Source: Prosopocoilus inquinatus (Eukaryota > Arthropoda > Insecta > Coleoptera > Lucanidae). From it: a stretch of DNA of 64,000 nt. Below the pieces are notes generated by a model. The model did not search any database. It saw only the letters and a program-made list of their open reading frames with translations, and was not told the DNA's origin. A program made the position numbers and the translations under genes. Position 1 is the first letter of the stretch. Every line of letters starts with the position of its first letter. Location: NCBI GenBank assembly GCA_036172665.1, contig CM069870.1, positions 64,604,212 to 64,668,211 on the forward strand, read 5' to 3'. This document shows positions 1 through 11,756 of the stretch, one piece after another.

Positions 1-1063
1 TAATAAAATAATTTAGTTTACTTTCTCTTTCTGACACTATTTATAAATAGCATACAATGTAGAAATAATTGCGCTTGCCTGTTTGAAAATTATATTTCAT
101 TTCTGTGTGAAGTGCCAGTAAATCTGAAATTAAAACTTAAAGGGTCGTTTCTCGAGGAGGACTTACGCCTCAAGAAATGTGTAGCATTTCTCTTGACAAC
201 TCTGGTGCATACGAAATGCAATCCGAGCAGCTGGCGTTGTTTACCGGATGCATTTGCAATTCGTCAGGGCAGACTTCCTGACGGAAACCTTTTCGAGCCG
301 GTCCTAATTTGCATGTATTTCAAGACAATCCATAATTGACATACGCAAGCACTCGTCCTGAATTTAAAATAAAAACTTAATTTAAATGTCATTTTCATAA
401 CTGAATTTATATCATCCTCATAAAGACGTGGTTGTAATGTTACAAGAAAATGCAAGATATTCTCCTAAACCCAAGTGAAAATCAATTTTATTTACAGAAA
501 CCATAAAAATCAGTTGCAAGCCTCAAGTCCTGCACTAAATTACGGTTTACTACACTCCGGTCTATTGCCTGATTCGTCCGATAAACCGCAGAGCAACGGG
601 GCTCTCTCTTAATAGGCCCTGAATTTTTAATCCGGCCATAAACTTGCAAATATCAAATCTGCATATTCCGGCGAAATTAAACTTTAGGGATTTTAATCCG
701 CGCTTGCATGTATTTTTGCGGAGGAAACGCTCCTGCGAGAGACCGGGAAAATTTCATAAAAAAATAAATAAATAATGAATTTTTATGAGGCACAGAGCAG
801 CAATTTCGTCCTTGTAATGTTTTTTATTTTGATTTTATCTTTAGACTTAAATTTTTACGACATACAAAATCGTGGAAAAAAAAGTGATAGGCAAGAAGTA
901 GTAGTTAGTAGAAATATCTGTCGTAGACCTTAAAAAATCCAGTGGTTAACATGTTCTAGTAAAGCGCTTTTGAAAAGTCGATAACAGTTTAGATTACGTC
1001 ATCATGCTGCCAATTTTCGGCTTTATTTGGTTTCGTCTTCATTTTGAATGTCAAGCTGGTTGC
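1..1063. other. AT-rich sequence, no gene recognised
   Basis: Short open frames only, none with a recognisable motif. No tRNA-like, LTR-like or inverted-repeat structure was seen. The tract ends where the first solo LTR begins. Confidence 0.5.
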
Positions 1064-1823
1064 TGTCACGATGGGAGTTTTTCGAGTTTTCATAAAATAT
1101 AATATAAAGAAATTATTAAAGCACGGGCTTGTGAAATCGAGGGCAACAGTGTCATAACAATGCGTGAGGTAACTGATATAACACGGTTCTTGTTTAAAAG
1201 CAAACATCGGCAGAATCGCGACAACTAGGGCAAATGATTTCAGCAAGTACGCAATACAATTGAACGCCGGGCATGTTACGAATAACGCAATATGCGAATC
1301 TACAAACAAATTTAGATAGGCAGTCGGCCTAGGGACGACTACGAATTGGCAACATCTGCCATCTCGAAGAAGGGGAGCCACCCGGAACGCTGATCCCAAG
1401 ATCATCAGCATCCTGACGGCGATCGGAGGACGCTCTCTGCCACCACCGTCCACGCCCAGCCAGAAGCTGCCGATCTCATCCCGGTCAACTCCAGTTCCGG
1501 GGAGCCGCGCCAGTCTGCCAGCTAAAGCCATCATCGCACTCCTTCACCAGCGCCATTTCGTCCAGGGCCAGAAGACCGTGTTCATCCGTTCCTGAAAGTA
1601 AAGCCGCCGCAACGAGCCGACCTTAATATCGCCACAACATACCGCCGTCGAAACCGTCGCCATCAGACCAAGCCAGACGCGCACAGACGACCCGAATAGC
1701 AGCCACCCGTCTTGAATTAACAACAAAACCCATCATATTAAATTTTATATTAATAAAAGGTATCCGCTTTTATAAAATAACTGTGTTTCAAGCTTTACCC
1801 TACGCTGCCCCCTTACCGCGACA
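1064..1823 (+). repeat. Solo LTR, family shared with 49018-49832
   Basis: Begins TGTCACGATGGG and ends CTTACCGCGACA, giving the TG...CA ends of an LTR with short imperfect inverted termini. It aligns along its length, with indels, to 49018-49832. Shared blocks include the segment after GAAATTATTAAAGCA, a CCACC/CAGCCAGAAGCTGCC block in the middle, and an AATATTAATAAAAGGTATC polyadenylation-type region near the 3' end. No gag, pol or second LTR is adjacent, so it is a solo LTR. Unlike the second copy it has no obvious target-site duplication (flanks TTGC and AGAT), which suggests an older or rearranged insertion. The superfamily (Gypsy or BEL/Pao) cannot be fixed from the LTR alone. Open frames inside it on the minus strand are not thought to be genes. 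Confidence 0.75.
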
Positions 1824-2335
1824 AGATGGAGGTACCACCCCTAGCTTGACACTATTTGTCATACCGTGTTACAGTTGCCTTTGCCATCTCGTTAATTTCG
1901 CCCGTGATAATTCATATCCTCTATTCTGTGAAGCCGACACTATCTATTACTTCTTGACTCTAGCGATCACACGTGCCTAACGCGCAGGCATGCTGCGCAG
2001 TCATTCCGAAAATATTTTCCCAATTTACGATAGGCTAGTTTTCGCACGTGGTACTCTCGTTTACACGCCACCGGCATCCATGATGGCATCTCCATTACTT
2101 GAATAAACAGTCAAAGAGTGCAGTTGTGTTTTGCTTTCGTTTGGATAATTTAAGTTTGGAGAGTTATTTGTCCGTGTGGACGTAACTCAAATGCGGCTTT
2201 TCCGCCTTTAGGAACCACTCTTGGGAGGCTAGTGCGTTTCTGTGCATTATTAAGGACCCTGTGGAAGTTACTCATAGGTAAGGCTACTTGCACAATGTGT
2301 GTTTGCGCAGCCTTCGCTAATAAAAATAACAAAAA
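1824..2335. other. Unassigned sequence between LTR and Tc1 remnant
   Basis: No coding or RNA feature was recognised. Part of it may belong to the ends of the adjacent Tc1-like element, but no terminal inverted repeat was found. Confidence 0.4.
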
Positions 2336-3342
2336 CTAGTAACGGGTATTGTCACCTCGGTTTCGAATAACAGCCTAGATACGTCGTGGCATCCCTTCTA
2401 ACAAATATTCAATGGAATTTTGATCCAGTTGCTCCCATTCTTGTATCAGGGCATTGGACAACTCTCTTCCAGCGTCTATGAAACAGCCACATGAGCTCTA
2501 AGTCGACGTCCCAGCATGTCTCAAACGTGCTCCAGTGGGGTAAGATCAGAGATCCTTGCTGGCCAGTCCATCCTTTGAAGGCATGTTACATTCAGATATT
2601 CCGACACAATCCTAGCGTAATGCGGTCATGCATTATCATCCATTAAAATAAAATCATTCCCAAGAAACGGTGCAAAAGGCACTACATGTTCTTGAGAAAT
2701 GTCTTTTGAGTACCTATCGATATTAAATGAACCCCCTTGCACCAGTACCAAGTCTGTACGAGAAGGAGATCCCACCCCATCTCATCACACCTCTTCTCCA
2801 TACCCCCCGTCGACCATCAGACAGAACCGGGATTCATCAGTAAAGAGAATCTGGTTCCAGTTCTCGAAATGCCATTGAGCGTGAATTCTTGCAAACTGAA
2901 GTGGCACTATCCTATAGTGTCGTGTCGGTGAAGTTCTGGACGATTAGCAGGTCTTCGAGCAATCAAGCCAACATCCTTTAAACGTCTTCTGCCAGTATTC
3001 TATATACTCTAACTCCCCACACTTCTAGACACTCGGACCCCCCAAACTTCTTAAAGTCTGTTTTTGGCTCAACTGCTGTCATTCTCCTATTCCGGATAAT
3101 ACTCAAAGTTAAGAATTGAGCAGATGTAGATCTCATAGAACCTGTTCCTGTCGTCTGAAGTAAGACTGGGGCTCGTTGTATCGTCTAACGGTCCTGTGGA
3201 TGTTGGCTTGTGACACCCCAAGACTATATGTTACGTAACGCTGACTTCGCCCATCTTGGACAAGAGGCACAGCTTGTGCGACATCAGTCGGTGAAATAAG
3301 TATAACAAATATAAGATAAAAAATGAAAAAAAGTTTTGTCAA
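2336..3342 (-). pseudogene. Tc1-like (DD34E) transposase, broken
   Basis: Read on the minus strand this is a cut-and-paste transposase of the Tc1/mariner superfamily. The N-terminal helix-turn-helix is visible near 3160-3305 (ISPTDVAQAV, then GRSQRYVTYSLGVSQANIHR, then TVRRYNEPQSYFRR). The catalytic core is visible despite stops and frameshifts: FTDESRF near 2830 (first Asp), LMDDNA near 2635 (second Asp) and DLTPLEHV near 2535 (Glu). The second Asp and the Glu are separated by 34 residues, the DD34E spacing. The C-terminus ends GDNTRY followed by TAG at 2336-2338, as is common in this insect group. In-frame stops occur after the HTH, right after LMDDNA and after EHV. The copy cannot make transposase. 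Confidence 0.9.
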
Positions 3343-3827
3343 AAAAATTTAAACTGTATCAGGGTAACTTCTCAGAAACAGATATTAGAAAAAGTTAGTT
3401 CAGATAACGTAAAACAATGCTGCCATTACAAGCTACAAGGAAATCGTCAAAAAAAAATCATGGTAAACACAAAACAGACGATTATTTTAGTGGTTCGCTT
3501 CTTGTGAGTGTATTTCGTTCTTTTCTCTCTTTCAGGCTTTTTTTCCGGCTATCTCGGATTTAGTTGCCCCCCCAAATTTTGTCCCTCTCCTCAGTTTTGC
3601 AACGTTTCGCCAAGTTTTCATCGTCGCATATTCTTGTGTTGCCAGCCCTTCCAGCGCCAACTGCTAGTGACGAAATTTTGTGTATCCAATTCAAGTTACC
3701 TAGTAAGTTCTTGGGTAATGATCAAATGGTCGTCGTGTCAACCGTCGCAACACCGGACGACGAGCAAAATCATCACCGTGAGTGATTTAAAATTTAGCTC
3801 AGTTGACGACCGTAGTCGACTATTTCA
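3343..3827. other. Unassigned, with an open frame at 3508-3861
   Basis: A 117-codon plus-strand frame (3508-3861) overlaps a second frame. Its cysteine- and serine-rich translation has no recognisable domain and runs into the repeat that begins near 3828. It is treated as non-coding. Confidence 0.35.
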
Positions 3828-4080
3828 GCGTGCCCCAGAAACCCGTTCACTTGCTAACTAACGTTCGTGGATTTAATTTTTAAGTGGATTAGTTATACCC
3901 TGAGTAACTATTTGGTTAATCGAGTCCGTCAAAGCTCCTGATCGTTTGATTTACAGATAAATATTTTCTGTATTTGCTATTTTCTACATTTCAACTTTCT
4001 TTTACTTCTTGTACGTTTTGAGAGCATAAATTACCAGTGTTTCAGTTTCTTTGTTGGACTGCATAAATTTCTTTATTGGG
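3828..4080 (+). repeat. Diverged direct repeat, copy 1
   Basis: Aligns with 5023-5275 in the same orientation. Shared blocks include GTGCCCCAGAAACCC / GTGTCCTAGAAACCC, CTTGCTAACTAACGTTCGTG / CTTGCTAACCAATATTCGTG, CGTTTGATTTAC and GAGCATAAA...AGTGT / GAGCAATAAA...AGTGT. The AATAAA-containing 3' part would suit an LTR or other retroelement end, but no terminus could be defined. Spacing between copies is about 1.2 kb. Confidence 0.55.
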
Positions 4081-4419
4081 CTGCAAGACGAATTTTAGAA
4101 ATTATTTTGGAAATTAAAACGATTAAAAAAATTTATTGAATTATAATTTAGTTGAGCTCTTAAATCACAAACATTACTTTAGTGCATTAACGTGAGTAAC
4201 ACCGGGTATTTGGCAATTAGCAACAAACAGAGTTCGTTCAAGTAATAATTGATGATTCGGCTTGCAATAATTGGTGTAACCACGGGAGGGGTCAAGAAGT
4301 TTTTTAAACTGTAAAAATTGAAAAGCAGTTACGCACAGTTAAAATCAGTTACAGTTTTTGATGTCCAATCAGTGATAGTGATTGTCAGTTCAAATGATGT
4401 GTAATTAAATTTAGTAATA

Positions 4420-4735
4420 TATATTTATTTTAATGAATGGTTTGAATAGCGACATCCTGTGATAGCGTTTTGACCTAATATTGCATTAGGATTTACAAAT
4501 TGAAGTCAGTTTGCTACATAATCCAACGCAAGGCGGCCATGTTCGCTGTCACAGCACAATGAAAGTTTTAAATTTTTTTGTTTCAAATAGTTTTTGATTG
4601 CAGTGGAACTCTCGAGCTACACTTCTGCTGATGAAGCCACAAATAGGGCTGAAACAGCTGTACAGATGCTGCTCGAGGGATTCACTGGAATCAAATACGA
4701 TTTACAATAATTTTTTTTTTATATTAGTTTTAGTT
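4420..4735 (+). repeat. Dispersed element carrying a hammerhead-like hairpin, copy 1
   Basis: Shares with 39255-39440 the blocks AGCGACATCCTNNGAT, the hairpin itself and the downstream ACGATTTRCAA...AGTTTAGAG segment. The order is conserved but the spacing upstream differs. This indicates a dispersed non-coding element built around the hairpin. Its outer limits are uncertain. Confidence 0.6.
4601..4688 (+). ncRNA. Hammerhead ribozyme-like hairpin (type I)
   Basis: The conserved catalytic boxes CTGATGA (4627-4633) and GAAAC (4650-4654) flank a short stem II, AGCC(A)C/GGGCT, closed by a CAAATA-type loop. Stem III is minimal: ACA/UGU around two nucleotides, followed by A as the position-17 nucleotide (cleavage predicted after GUA). 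Stem I forms from UCUG just before CTGATGA and CAGA just after the cleavage site. It continues across an internal loop as CTCGAGC/GCTCGAG and then roughly CAGTG/CACTG. The stem II loop and core closely resemble the known Schistosoma and cave-cricket satellite hammerheads. Position 10.1-11.1 is A-U rather than G-C, and the stem II pair opposite A4638 is a mismatch, so activity is uncertain. Confidence 0.75.
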
Positions 4736-5022
4736 TAGAGTCTGCTATTTTCTCTGCTGCTACACCGTACCCTACGAACCCTTTTCAGATTCCCCCAGGA
4801 CCGTTTGCTTGATACGGAATGCTCGGCCGAACTGTTTCATCAAACAAGCGAGTTCTGAATTTATAAAGAGTCGTAAGTTAACAACAGGAAAGCTTTCGCA
4901 TAAACGCGACGAGTGCTACGCACAGTCCTATGGATATGCAATACTTCTTGCGTTAACCTAGGTAAGGTAACAGTTAAATTTTTGCTGCCCACCACCCTTT
5001 TGCGTAAAAATATACACGACAC

Positions 5023-5275
5023 GTTAGCGTGTCCTAGAAACCCATTAACTTGCTAACCAATATTCGTGAATTTCATTTTAAGTGCATCAGCTGTAATTTG
5101 TGTCACTGTTAGATTAATCGAGGTTCTCGAATAGCTACTAAAAATCTTGTTCGTTTGATTTACTGCTAAATAGTACGTACCTAAAATTCTAAAATTATTT
5201 TGCTTGGTTTTAAGAGCAATAAACTGCAGTGTCTTAGTCTCATTGTTGAATTTATGCGGCCCACAAGCCTTGTAC
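5023..5275 (+). repeat. Diverged direct repeat, copy 2
   Basis: Counterpart of 3828-4080, same orientation, with many substitutions and small indels. The hammerhead-bearing repeat and unassigned sequence lie between the two copies, so they could be the two ends of one decayed element, but no coding sequence survives between them. Confidence 0.5.
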
Positions 5276-7311
5276 GATGCGATAGGGAGGCGATCCGTTC
5301 GTTTTGGCTTGGATTGACAAGGAATCCCGTTGGACAATATATCTCTGGCGCCCTTAAACCTATTATCGTCGAAGGTCGACCCACGACCCAAATCTCCACT
5401 CGAGCTAGGGATTTTCGAGTATAACTACGCACTTTTCTTGCTACTTTCCATCCGTGTCATAATTTTGCTAAGTTTTCCAGGTAAGTGAACCGAGTTGGTA
5501 GCAGCCGACACAATTTTAGGTCAAAAACTGGTCGTGCGATCCAAACACGTGTTCTCGATTCCGAGATAACTTTAGGAAAGACATTCACTTCCATCCTGCC
5601 CCCCTTAACTACGGCATTAAGCCGCCCAAGTTTCGAATTAAACCGATGCGATGATCTGGTGGTTCCGTCCGCATATCGACGAGAAAAGCCCGTATTAGCG
5701 GCATTAATAAATTACCAGCAGAAATAACCGTCCCGGAAATCGGTGAATAATAAATAATCCGGGTGGGCGGCGGATCCTCCGACGCATAGCGTCGCTCGTT
5801 TTATTGTTGTATTTTTGCGAGGGTGCGCTCGGGCGCAAGGATAACGCTTGAATGCCGCGCGGCAAATCCCGTGTACAAATTTTTTTGGGACGGAAATCTC
5901 AAAACGAATTGTTAATTGAAAAATTTTAATGGACGAACGATAATTCTAAAGGAATTTCGTCGTTTAATTACTAGTTATTTGCAGATAAATACAAATTATG
6001 AGCAGATATATGTATTAATGTAAACAACCAGGAATACCTTCAAGGTTACCTAAATATTTTGAAATACTTAAAGGTAAATGAAAATAAAAACTCAGTAACT
6101 TGAAAATGAAGATGAGAACGAATAACGGGACCCGTATTTCGTTTACGGAACGTTACACACAATAAACACCAGAGAAATCGTTTATCTTGAATACAACGGC
6201 GGTGTCCCAACTTACCTTAAAATTAGCTTCGACTTATTTATTATATTATTTGGATTTTACATTGGTCACTTTTAATGCAAAACTTTAAATTTACACGTTT
6301 AATTATGCGAACTCAATAACCGCAAATAATAAATATTCCAACTTGACAAGGTAATTCCACGTGCGCATCGGTTGGCGCGCGGAATTTTCAAATTAAACAA
6401 GATCGTATCTCACGTCGCCGCCGCCGCATATCTATATATGTTTAATTCGGCATTGTTCTTCGCAGTTAAGCCAACGGATCGCCGGTTCAATATAAATTCG
6501 GCTGAATTAATCCTTTTATGGCGCGAAATGTACCTGATTCGCAGTTACTTCGAAAGCGAAACGTGTGAGGCGTGCAGATCCGAGGGCGCGTAAATATTCA
6601 TTAAATACAACAAAAGCCGCCGGGTTCCCTTCACCGCCTTTCAACCGCAGCGTTTATTGGTTCCTCTCGATGATAATGACGGCGATAATAATGATGATGA
6701 TGATGGCGGCTGAATTCGATTTTATTAATTAAATGGGACCGCCGCACTGAATAATGTATTTTTACGGTTGGCTCGATTTGCGTTTGTAATTAGCAGATAA
6801 AAGGTATGAAAGATAAAATACATTTGCGTGCATGTTGGTTGGTATACAGTACGTGATTAATTGATTAAAATGACATTCAGGGCGGTAATAAAATGGGAGG
6901 CAGGCTTTCCTCATGCTACTGATTACTATAACAAATTTAGAAAACGCGCTGAAAAGTTCCGCTCAGAAACAGAAAAAAAAACATGTGCAACTTGGCATCC
7001 AATTCACTCTAACGTGACGTCAGAAATGTAGCATTAAGAAAGCACCGGAAGAGAAATGATCGCGAGTCGAAGGTTCGCCCAAGATGACGCCTGCAACGGC
7101 TAATGACATAAGCAGTAACCAATAGCGGAATATTATTAACAATACGCTGAGAATTTAACGCAGCAGTCTGATCAATACAGATTCGCAAAATGATAAACAA
7201 TCATCAGCGTTGTCACTTCTTACGGTGCAAACTTTCAGTGGGCATATTTTGCTATCCTGTTACGGTGTAAAATTTAGATTATCGAGTATTTAATGATGAA
7301 CATTTTAGAAT
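5276..7311. other. Unassigned, partly GC-rich sequence
   Basis: Includes CpG-rich islands near 5580-5880 and 6370-6720, and a short imperfect GATGATGAT microsatellite near 6685-6710. Open frames at 5485-5727 and 6372-6593 have no recognisable domain. This looks like unique non-coding DNA. Confidence 0.4.
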
Positions 7312-7395
7312 GTTGTAATTAAAATGTTCTTAAACTTTAAACGGACAGTATTTACATTGGAAAAGGTACTCAAAGTTTCACTATCGATTAACAGC
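7312..7395 (+). repeat. Inverted repeat arm, left
   Basis: Reverse complement of 9410-9497. Both arms hold AAACTTTAAA(C/G)CG, a GGAAAA...ACTCAA block and the GAAAC/TATCG segment. The arms bracket the non-LTR retrotransposon at about 7430-9403. Inside each arm the motif TTGAGTRMNTTTTCC recurs as a further inverted copy, so the bracket is itself foldback-like. Confidence 0.6.
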
Positions 7396-7676
7396 GTTGA
7401 GTAACTTTTCCAACTTGAATCAATCGATAATATAATAATATAATAATATTTATTTTTTATGATAAAAATTCCATGAATTTTCACACGTCAAAGAAAAGTA
7501 TACAAACAATAAGGAAGACAATATTACAAAGGCGTACAAGGCATAGTAAAGTCAAACTTAATGCATACTAACGGCCGCAACATACACAATAAAGAAAATT
7601 TGAGGGGTGGTTGGTAACTAGTGACCAACCTGCTGGGAAGTACAAGTTGACGGAATTAAATCAATGAAATCATTAT

Positions 7677-8876
7677 TCAAAAATTCTTGAATATTGTAGA
7701 ATGCTTTTTGCAAGAGATATTTTTTATAGTGGTTTTAAATTGCAGGGTTGTAAGATTTTGAATATTGCGTGGTAAAACGTTAAAAAATTTAATAACAAAA
7801 TAATTAACACCATCTCTCGACCTCTGAATTCGACTGTGATTTGTTAACAGATCATTCTTGTTTCGGGTATTGTAACTATGAAAATCTTCATTTCTTTTAT
7901 ACAATGAGAAATTTGTTTTTATATGTAGTAGACAGGTAAATATATATAACGAAGGAAACGTCAACAGTTTAAATTCAATAAATTTTCTTTTGCAACAGTG
8001 TACAGGTCCCAGTCCTGCGATCACTCTGATACATCGTCTCTGGATGCGAAAAACTTGTGAAGCGTGAGTGGAGCCACCCCAACACAAAACTGCATATGAC
8101 GTGTGAGAGTAGAAATTTGCGTAATATGCTTTTACTAGCGTTTCAAAAGGTACAACATTTTTTAGATTACGTAGCATAAAGATACCAATATTAAGTTTTT
8201 TTGACAGTTGTGAGATATGCTCCACCCACGTTAATTTCGAGTCCAAATGAATACCTAAATATTTTACGGGTGCAAGCTGGGAGTCGAGTGAGCGAAGAGT
8301 GAAGATCAATTTTTGAGTTTTAGCTGTGTTAGTGCTTAGCAAATTAGAACAAAACCAATCCAGGACGTTGACATGTGTGTCCCTTACTTGGGTATCTAAA
8401 TTTTCAAGGGAATTGCTCTTACAGAGAGTACAGGTATCATCTGCAAACAAAACTATCTTGGCGTTATCTGTTATTTTCGACGATAAGTCATTTATAAAAG
8501 TTAAAAATAAAATTGGGCCAAGAACAGATCCTTGTGGAACTCCGTGTTTAATAGGCAGTCTAGTTGATGACTTGCTGTTATACGTAACATACTGTGAGCG
8601 TCCTACAAGATAAGAATTGATTAGATTTAGGCTCTCCTTGCCAAAATTTAAAAATTGTAGTTTGCGCAAGAGTAGATCGTGGGACACACAGTCAAACGCC
8701 TTGGTGAGATCATAGAATGAAGCTTGCGCGTAACATTTTTCTTCGAAAGATTCTTGAATGTAGTCGACTAAACTGCAGACAGCAGCTGAGGTAGATATGT
8801 TTTTTCTGAACCCAAACTGGGATTGATCAATTAAATTTTCTTGCTCAAGGTAAGCCGATATTTGAATCTTAAGCAC
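7677..8876 (-). pseudogene. Reverse transcriptase domain, non-LTR type
   Basis: A 399-codon frame. It opens with DQSQFGFRKNIST (RT motif region 2), then YDLTKAFDCVSHDLL (motif A with catalytic Asp), GVPQGSVLGPILF (motif B) and VLFADDT (motif C, catalytic Asp pair). YLGIHLDSKLTW follows in the thumb region, and a C-terminal region ends near FNVLPRNIQNL. The RT core is uninterrupted, but the upstream part is in another frame, so the gene is broken. The apparent start Met is internal to the polymerase. The frame is not expected to be functional because the endonuclease is missing. Confidence 0.85.
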
Positions 8877-9403
8877 TATTTCAAATATCTTACCAAAGAC
8901 TGGAATGATTGAAATTGGTCTATAGTTTGTAATGTCTTCACTGGTATAATTATTAAATTTTTTATTATTTTGACTGTCTTAGAATTTAATGAAAACGCGT
9001 CTAAACTCGTGCTATTCTTCATATTGGTAATAATATCTCGCATCTGGTTAAAGCTTATCTTCTTGAAATTAAACGGTGATGATGCATTATCTTTCAAAGG
9101 ATGAGTTTTACTTAGGATTTCTGAAGTAGGCGATGGTATGGTGGAAATAATATTACTTGCAACTTTGGTAAAAAATTCATTAAAGTCGTCAGCATTTAAG
9201 GAGTTTGACTGAGAAGATTTTTTATGGGGGTTATTATTTCTTATTACTTTCCAAAAGGCCAGCTGTTTGTTTTTTGATTTACTTATAAATTGTGCGTTGG
9301 CAGTCATTTTATTATTAAGGATAATCTTTCTGTAATGTTTGCGTTGTAAACTTAATGTTTCTTTGCTAATTATATATAATGAAACTCTGAGTGCCTTTTC
9401 CAA
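8876..9403 (-). pseudogene. Upstream part of the same non-LTR pol gene
   Basis: This frame encodes the linker upstream of the reverse transcriptase (for example KNKQLAFWKVI and DDFNEFFTKVAS). Toward its end, about 8890-8960, a shifted frame encodes NYRPISIIPVFGKIFE, which leads directly into the next coding block. Compared with relatives, the stretch between the linker and NYRPIS is too short, implying an internal deletion together with a frameshift near 8960-8990. Confidence 0.75.
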
Positions 9404-9409
9404 TTTGAA

Positions 9410-9497
9410 TCAAGCGATAGCGAAACGTTGAGTGCATTTTCCTTCCAATTTGAATACCGCCCGCTTAAAGTTTAAACACATTCTAATTACAAGTTTC
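9410..9497 (-). repeat. Inverted repeat arm, right
   Basis: Reverse complement of 7312-7395. It lies immediately outside the 5' end of the non-LTR element. It ends in AAAGTTTAAACACATTCTAATTACA, which mirrors the TGTAATTAAAATGTTCTTAAAC start of the left arm; the AGGATAACAGG just beyond resembles CTATCCTGTTACGG outside the left arm. Confidence 0.55.
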
Positions 9498-11756
9498 ATA
9501 GGATAACAGGCGCCTTCAATTATTTCAGTATATGGTGAATTATTCTGGGGGAAATTACATCTCGTGTGTTTCTTTAAGAAGTTTCTCAATCAGTGCATCG
9601 CTTTAAGATCGAATGTACACCCTATTTCTGTTATGATGCAATAGTGTGCAATATTTGAGCAGCTGAAAAAGAACAACGTATCTGTCGCAGATTTTAAAGA
9701 CGTGCTTTCGTTCCGTCAAGTTATTATTATGCAATTTTATGTAAGACTTGAGCCGCCGTTGCTTGTCGAGTTTTATTGGTTTTTAGTTCCGTTTTTTTAG
9801 AAAACACATGGGTCGGCTTTCTTTGGCGGCGAACTTCAAAGGAGCGCAGTTCTACTCCGTTTCTGGTGTTACCGTTCAATTTCTGTCCGACCCCGAATCA
9901 CCCTGTATATTGTTCCCCGTGAAATTATTTTCACAGACCGCCCGGCGAATTCTTTCCGTTCGCGGGTGCGAAGCGATTTTGTCAGAACAGACTGATTCTC
10001 GTTCTTCTCGGTGTAACAACCCGTTTCGTGTCGTTGTGCTTTCCTTTGTGTACGTTTTCGCCCAAAAATTGATGGTGGGCGAAGGCAATAACAGCTTTTC
10101 TTAGCTGATTATATCCCGTTACACGTGAAGAGATATAATACATTCGTATTGTCTACGCCTGTTCCCCTCCAAGCAGTTCTGCGAACAGGTGAGTCGTTGG
10201 TTGTTCTGTATCGCTTCGACACTTTCTATCGCGTATCTTTCTTCCTAACAGGCTTTAGTTAAAGGGTTTCCTCACCTCGGTGCCGCTTTCGGCAAGAGCG
10301 TCCGATTTTGTTGGCCATTCCCCGCTTCGGCACGGTCTCGTGAGTCCCGGCGGACACCTTGGAGCTGATCAACACTCCGACCGACGTGCGACACGTGCAG
10401 GGATAAGGTTGGCCTGTTTATTATTTTATTTTACGCTACCGGAAAACGGCTTGTAGCTTCACACTGCGTTGTGATACGTGTTAAAGTTGCTGTCTGCTAT
10501 CTCTTCTTTTTTGCGCACCGTTCCGGTTAGTTTATTTGAAGAGTTTGGTGTTTACATTTTAAGCGCGGTTGCGGCTTTTATTAGAGCTTAGATATTTTGT
10601 TTTGTTTATCGATTTTTGACTCAGTTTTAATGTCAACTTTATTATTTGTGTGAATAAAACTGTATTGAACACGTATCTTGGATGAGACGTGGTTTTTCTT
10701 AATTTTTCCCCGCGGTTCCTTTCAGCCTAAAAGAAATTAAGTGGCGCCTTTATTTTGTTTTATTTTTTTTGTTTGATCAGAGCTAGTATATTTTTGTTTT
10801 GTTTTACCCACCCTATCCCACTGGGGCTGGCCGGCGACGCCGAAACGTTCGTCACAGCGATTACCTGCGTCACCTGTACAGGTACGTAGCACTGGGCTTA
10901 GCACGCGATGTGCGGGTGTACGAGGGGTAATTGTCCGAGTTGCAAAACGCAATGATTGTATAGACACCTCCCATGATGCATTTGGGACAGAGTCAAGTGA
11001 TGGTAATATAATCTCCATTCGAGCCTGCTTTTGCAAGCATCGTCGATCGACTTCAATACAGTTTCATTCCATTCAATTCAAATCATCTATTGACATGTGC
11101 TTCACAGGAAACTTCGACATTGTCAAAAAATTACAAAAACATGCAAAATGTGCGTATGAATTAAAAAAAAAAAAACGAAAACAGTTTGGGTGTGCTCTAT
11201 TTTTTCTGCAATTGCATGAGTGTAATACATACGACAAATTGAAACTAATATGACAAACAGAATACTTATTGCAACATTAATTATCACAGAAAAATATGAT
11301 CCGAGTAATAAACATCTCTTAAGCTAACAAAACTTGGATCTTTATTATTGGTACAAATGTTTTTCATAGTGCCTAAAGAGCCTTGAAGAGGCTTCTCACA
11401 GGCACGTTTTGTGTAGTGTTTTTGGGTGTCTCCGTCTCAGGGAGACAAGGGGCACATTATCGGGCGAGGGTCTCAGGGAGGTATCGCATTGATGCGGCTA
11501 AGGCCGGGTTTTATCGGTGGTATCCCGGAGAACTGTAACCTTCCTTTGCTTTCCCCAGATTGAACTAAATGCGAGAGTCGCACGATCAAGCATGTTTAGA
11601 GCACCACATTCCTCGTTCGTAGGTTAGTTCATTATTGACGTGTGTCACTAACATGCTTTTAGGGTACGACGCTTTTAATTTTAGGGCACGGCTTCTCTGC
11701 TTTTAGCACACGTTCTTTTGATTTTCAGTTGTCCTAGTATATGTGCGGCTTTAGTT
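9498..11756. other. Unassigned; possible LTR remnant with primer-site-like TGGCGCC
   Basis: Around 10080-10740 the sequence looks LTR-like. It has GTGTGAATAAAACTG (polyadenylation-type signal near 10650) followed about 90 bp later by TGGCGCC at 10742-10748, the opening of many Gypsy-type primer binding sites. No matching second LTR or pol remnant was found. The ORFs at 9808-10104 and 10737-11036 have no recognisable domains. An ACCCTGTATA motif near 9900 resembles the end of the terminal-inverted-repeat element at 38001-39915. Confidence 0.35.

Larger units (their letters stand above)
7430..9405 (-). mobile_element. Non-LTR retrotransposon, 5' truncated and internally deleted
   Basis: The element reads on the minus strand. 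Its 3' end lies at 7430-7455, where the minus strand carries AATAAA followed by a TATTATTATATT tail. Its 5' end is truncated at about 9403, inside the connector between endonuclease and reverse transcriptase. Coding remnants are at 7677-8876 and 8876-9403. It inserted into a DNA repeat whose arms flank it (7312-7395 and 9410-9497). Jockey/CR1-like in general character; the clade was not determined. Confidence 0.85.

Noticed and set aside
3508..3861. 117-codon frame, Cys/Ser-rich with a hydrophobic start
   Set aside because: It runs into a dispersed repeat, has an overlapping alternative frame and no domain; no supporting context.
10835..10862. CTGGGGCTGG...GCCGAAACG resembling a hammerhead-like core
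   Set aside because: The first box lacks the required CUGANGA; only the GAAAC side matches.
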